Positions 60,600 through 64,000 of a stretch of 64,000 nucleotides of DNA are shown piece after piece. The position numbers and the translations under genes are program-made. The first letter of the stretch is position 1, and the number at the start of each line of letters is the position of its first letter. The DNA lies in assembly GCA_028554755.1 (NCBI GenBank), contig JAPTOF010000002.1, positions 31,922,501 to 31,986,500 of the forward strand. The letters are read 5' to 3'. This stretch comes from Cordia subcordata. Its lineage: Eukaryota > Streptophyta > Magnoliopsida > Boraginales > Cordiaceae. The notes under the pieces were generated by a model, which made no database searches, was not told where the DNA came from, and saw only the letters and a list, made by a program, of their open reading frames with translations.

Positions 60600-63505
60600 T
60601 TTTTGTTGGATGTGCTATGGGTTAAGTGGCAAACATCTTCCTGGTCGCATGTGCGTGTGGTGTTACATGTTTAAGGGTTTAATTAGGAAGAAAAAGAGTT
60701 TTAGAGCTACGTGACAAAGAACCTGTAAGAGGTGAAGAGCAGCTGTCGGAACTTAAAAAAAAAATTTTAAAAAATACTGTATGGCATAGTCAGAATCACG
60801 TGAAGGTGGGAGAAGGAAATGAAAGAAAAGATAAAAGTGGTGGGGAATTTCGATGCCAATTTATGTGTGCATAATAAGTTAATGTCGCAAACCCTACACC
60901 ACGGTGAGTTTGGAGTTCGGGTGCAGTTCAAGCGTTCCAGTTTATTTTTATATTAAAGAAGTCGTGAATTTAAATTTTGTGAAAAAATAGAATAAAAAAG
61001 GTTAAAAAAAAACAAAAAACAAAGTAAGCTATAAAGTGTCTTATATTCGAACGTTTCTTGTGTCTTTGGTTTGAATGAATCAAGAATATAAACTACGGTG
61101 AGCTATCAAGTGTCTTATATTGGAATGTTTCTCGCGTCTTTAGTCAGAATCAAGAATATAATTTATTTTGATGAAATTTGTGTCTAACTAAATTGAAATC
61201 GTCCATTTAAATAGGATAAAGGGTCGACATAAAAGCTTTTTGAAAATATTTCACATCATGCAATAGAATATGTAAGATAATACATGGTATGTTTGGCTAT
61301 TCATTTTATGGCAGTCTCAAACAACAGAGTCCATAGCGAACAATGGGGCAATTCCGATTTTACACCTTTTCTTGCGTTTACCTTGAACTACTGTAAACAC
61401 GTGAAGGATGCTAATTGGGAGGTGAATTTGGCATCTTGAAACCCCGTGAGAGAAAAAAGCAAGTTACTCAATGTACCAACTGGCCTGAGAGATATTCAAT
61501 TGAGGAGTCACTGCAATTTGTTCCCCAAGGCCTGGTTTTTTCAACTTTAGTCGCTTTCAAGCTGCACTACCATAAAATGAAAAGTTATCTCCACGAGACT
61601 GTACAGCTCATGCTAATTGGATCCTGTCTCTCCTTGATGTTACTTATAAAACAAAAAAAAAAAAGTGAATAAAAGAAAACTTCCATTCTAATTCACTTGT
61701 TTGGGCCCTTCACTCACTTTTTCTATTTTCTTTTCAATTAAAAAAAATGAGAAATATGAATCTAATATTAATATAATCTAAAATACATCGACCAATTCCA
61801 AAGCTTTTGAAATTCACCTTGACAGAGTTCTTAAGAACAATATGAGGATTAGTGATTTAATCTTAATAATAGATTTCTAGATCTTAAAGCTAGAAAGGAG
61901 AGTGAATCTAGCAACAGTCAAGAACGATTCAATGGTTCTATCTTATGACCTCATGTCAGTTATTCATTTACCACGTCTGGTTTGCTAAATAGATGAAAAT
62001 AAAAAATAAAAAGAAGAAATAACACTTCTCTTATATACATTCCTGTTAGCTCACAGCGATCCACATTAAACAACTGTCAGCACAACGAGCCCTGGTTTTG
62101 ATAGCGAAAATGGAACGGCCCAAATTCTACAACCAAGTTGTGGTAATGAAATAGTCTCCTTACCGACTCATTGGATTTAGATTGTGGAGGTCTAAGCAAG
62201 AGGTGGGCTATGAACGGCTGTGTGTAGATACAATAGAACCATAGAAGGATTTTGTATAATTCTGATCGCATAGATTCTTTGAAACGCATTTGGCCCCAAT
62301 ACATGGACCAATGAGATCGTCACAAAATATAAAAATTCAGATCTGCTTACCGCTCCAAAACTGCTTGTAGAACAATAATAAATGAGATGAAAAATTCTTG
62401 ACCCAAAAAAAAAAAAAAAAATTGTGTTGAAAATTTTGCCGATTCTACCAGGTACGTGATTTTATTCAGACATCGGGCATATGTTGTCTCCGTCAATGAA
62501 TTATGTTACTCAATTGGTACCTTAATTATGAATTGGACCGATTGGAGTAGAAAATACATTCGTTTTTAAGCAACTAGAGCTCCATGAGGTGATGCTTCTT
62601 TTTTGTTCCAGGAAGGTTGTATCAAATGAGGTTGGAATCCTTCCAGCGGAAGAGGCTCGTCAAAAATGATTGCCCAAAACCGTCTTGATTGCGTTTGGAA
62701 GATTTTAAGAATGTGAGTGCTAAGAGAAAGATTAAGTCCAAAATTGGCAAACCAAAACTGAACATTTATTGGCTTCCTAGTAAATATACATAATTTTAAA
62801 GTCCAAACAACTTAACATTCTTTTACATTCCTTAACATATGAAAGTTGACACGAATATTGATATGTTCTCTTAAGTTGGGAATTAAAACTTGCCAAGTGG
62901 CATCTTATCTTGGTTGCTTCTCACATTAATGGGCTGAAAGAAAGTGTCATCCGAACTCATTTGATTACTTTGGTTGTCTTCTCCCGTTTTTAGTTCGTCA
63001 AACTATTTTGCCTGCCTCAAACCATTGTTTACCATTCCCAATATTAGAAAGGCAACTGTAGTTAAGTAGTTGTCGGGAATAGAATGCGAAAAGATTAAAG
63101 ATTAGAGAAACTCCCGCGCCGCGTGGCGCATCAATGGTATTATGGTAAAGTTCGTTTTGTAATATGGCGATTTTTCTTCTTCACTTCAAACTTTATATAA
63201 AAATTTTACTTAATTGTGATAAATTGATATAGAAAATGGTGCTCACTTTCTGGAATAAGTGCTCCATCACTGACACAAGAAGAAGGTGCTCTATTTGAGC
63301 CATGCTTTTTTATTTTACATTTGTGGAGCACATCGGACCAAATTTTGATGCTTATTGGCGAATTAAAGGAGAAAAGACTATCCACAAAATATTATTCCAA
63401 TTCTGCATTAATATAATCCTATACGAAAAAAAAAGAATAATTAAAATAAAAGGATACGTGCGGAGTTTCACAGCCACCACTAGTGTCTAATCTATACCAT
63501 CCGAA
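60600..63505. other. Spacer upstream of the pseudokinase, no gene recognised
   Basis: The first few hundred bases are the pseudokinase promoter region; no clear TATA box was found. Around 61030-61150 a phrase of about 45 bases ('ctatmaagtgtcttatatt..gaa.gtttct') appears twice. No protein or RNA gene was recognised in the rest. Confidence 0.45.
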
Positions 63506-63738
63506 GGACTTGTTTGAATTGTCTTTTTTTTTAGGAAAAAAATATATATATATTTTAAAATTTTACATTAAATTCGTAATAATTATTTGATTAAATTTTT
63601 AAAAAAACTGAAACTTTGAAAGAAAAAACTCAAATTCAACTTTTTTTAAAAGCATAAATTTTCAGTTTATAAAAAAAAAACTGTTTTTTCAAAAGTTGTT
63701 CAAAAACTCTTTTAAAAAAAGCCAATTCAAACAAGCCC
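63506..63738. mobile_element. Tourist-like MITE, family copy F
   Basis: Ends 'ggacttgtttgaattg' and 'gccaattcaaacaagccc'. The flanks GAA and AAA match at 2 of 3 positions. The internal order is the same as copy E. Confidence 0.72.
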
Positions 63739-64000
63739 AAAAACAGTAAGAGTTGACGAGGCAGCTTTGCAGGATAACACAAACATTAAATTGATTTATA
63801 AGTCATTGCTTGACGATGATTTGTTCCAAAAATTATGTTGTATTTGTTGTTCCTTAGCTGGAATCCATGGCCGCAAACCCTTAGTGGCATTGTAATGGAG
63901 TAGGTGAGCCTTTGGACACTACACTAATTAGAAACAACAACATGAACTTTCTAGAGACATCTCGTCTCTCATCATGTGTTTCTTCTAGTGGGGTTCTTGA

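Overview
The window is AT-rich nuclear DNA of a flowering plant, almost certainly a eudicot. The evidence is GT-AG spliced genes with plant-only family members (a WOX4-type homeobox gene, a DREB A-5 AP2 factor, a plant kinesin-4 and a plant LRR receptor-like kinase), long intergenic spacers and many short non-autonomous transposons. I cannot name the species from sequence alone.

Seven protein genes are supported. From left to right: a WOX4 gene cut by the left edge (minus, exons 507-713 and 1-187); a single-exon DREB/EAR repressor (minus, 12679-13137); a membrane-anchored SPRY-domain protein in two exons (plus, 20500-22338); a five-exon SUMO-conjugating enzyme SCE1 (minus, 23888-27589), tail-to-tail with the SPRY gene; a 25-exon kinesin-4, KIN4A/FRA1 (plus, 36696-48856); a two-exon conserved protein of unknown function with a C-terminal Cys/His cluster (minus, 53007-54749); and a two-exon LRR receptor pseudokinase (minus, 57207-60554). 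All exon junctions were read directly. Every intron is GT-AG and the joined frames stay open throughout.

The rest is gene-poor spacer. It holds a complete solo LTR with a perfect 5-bp target duplication (4490-4994), a hAT-like non-autonomous element with a near-perfect 8-bp duplication (33363-34018), and a family of six Tourist-like MITEs, four of them with matching 3-bp target duplications. One of these MITEs is inserted between the A-box and B-box of a tRNA-like SINE relic inside KIN4A intron 22. There are also foldback elements, a second Tourist-like MITE, several young tandem duplications and a 370-bp duplicated segment downstream of KIN4A.

The genes are not an operon or a pathway cluster. 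Two themes may deserve attention. WOX4 and KIN4A are both linked to vascular and cell-wall development in model plants. The DREB and LRR-kinase pair recalls a linkage I remember from Arabidopsis. The most unusual coding feature is a 24-residue in-frame tandem duplication at the extreme C terminus of KIN4A. I see no evidence for a novel defence-type or prokaryote-like system.
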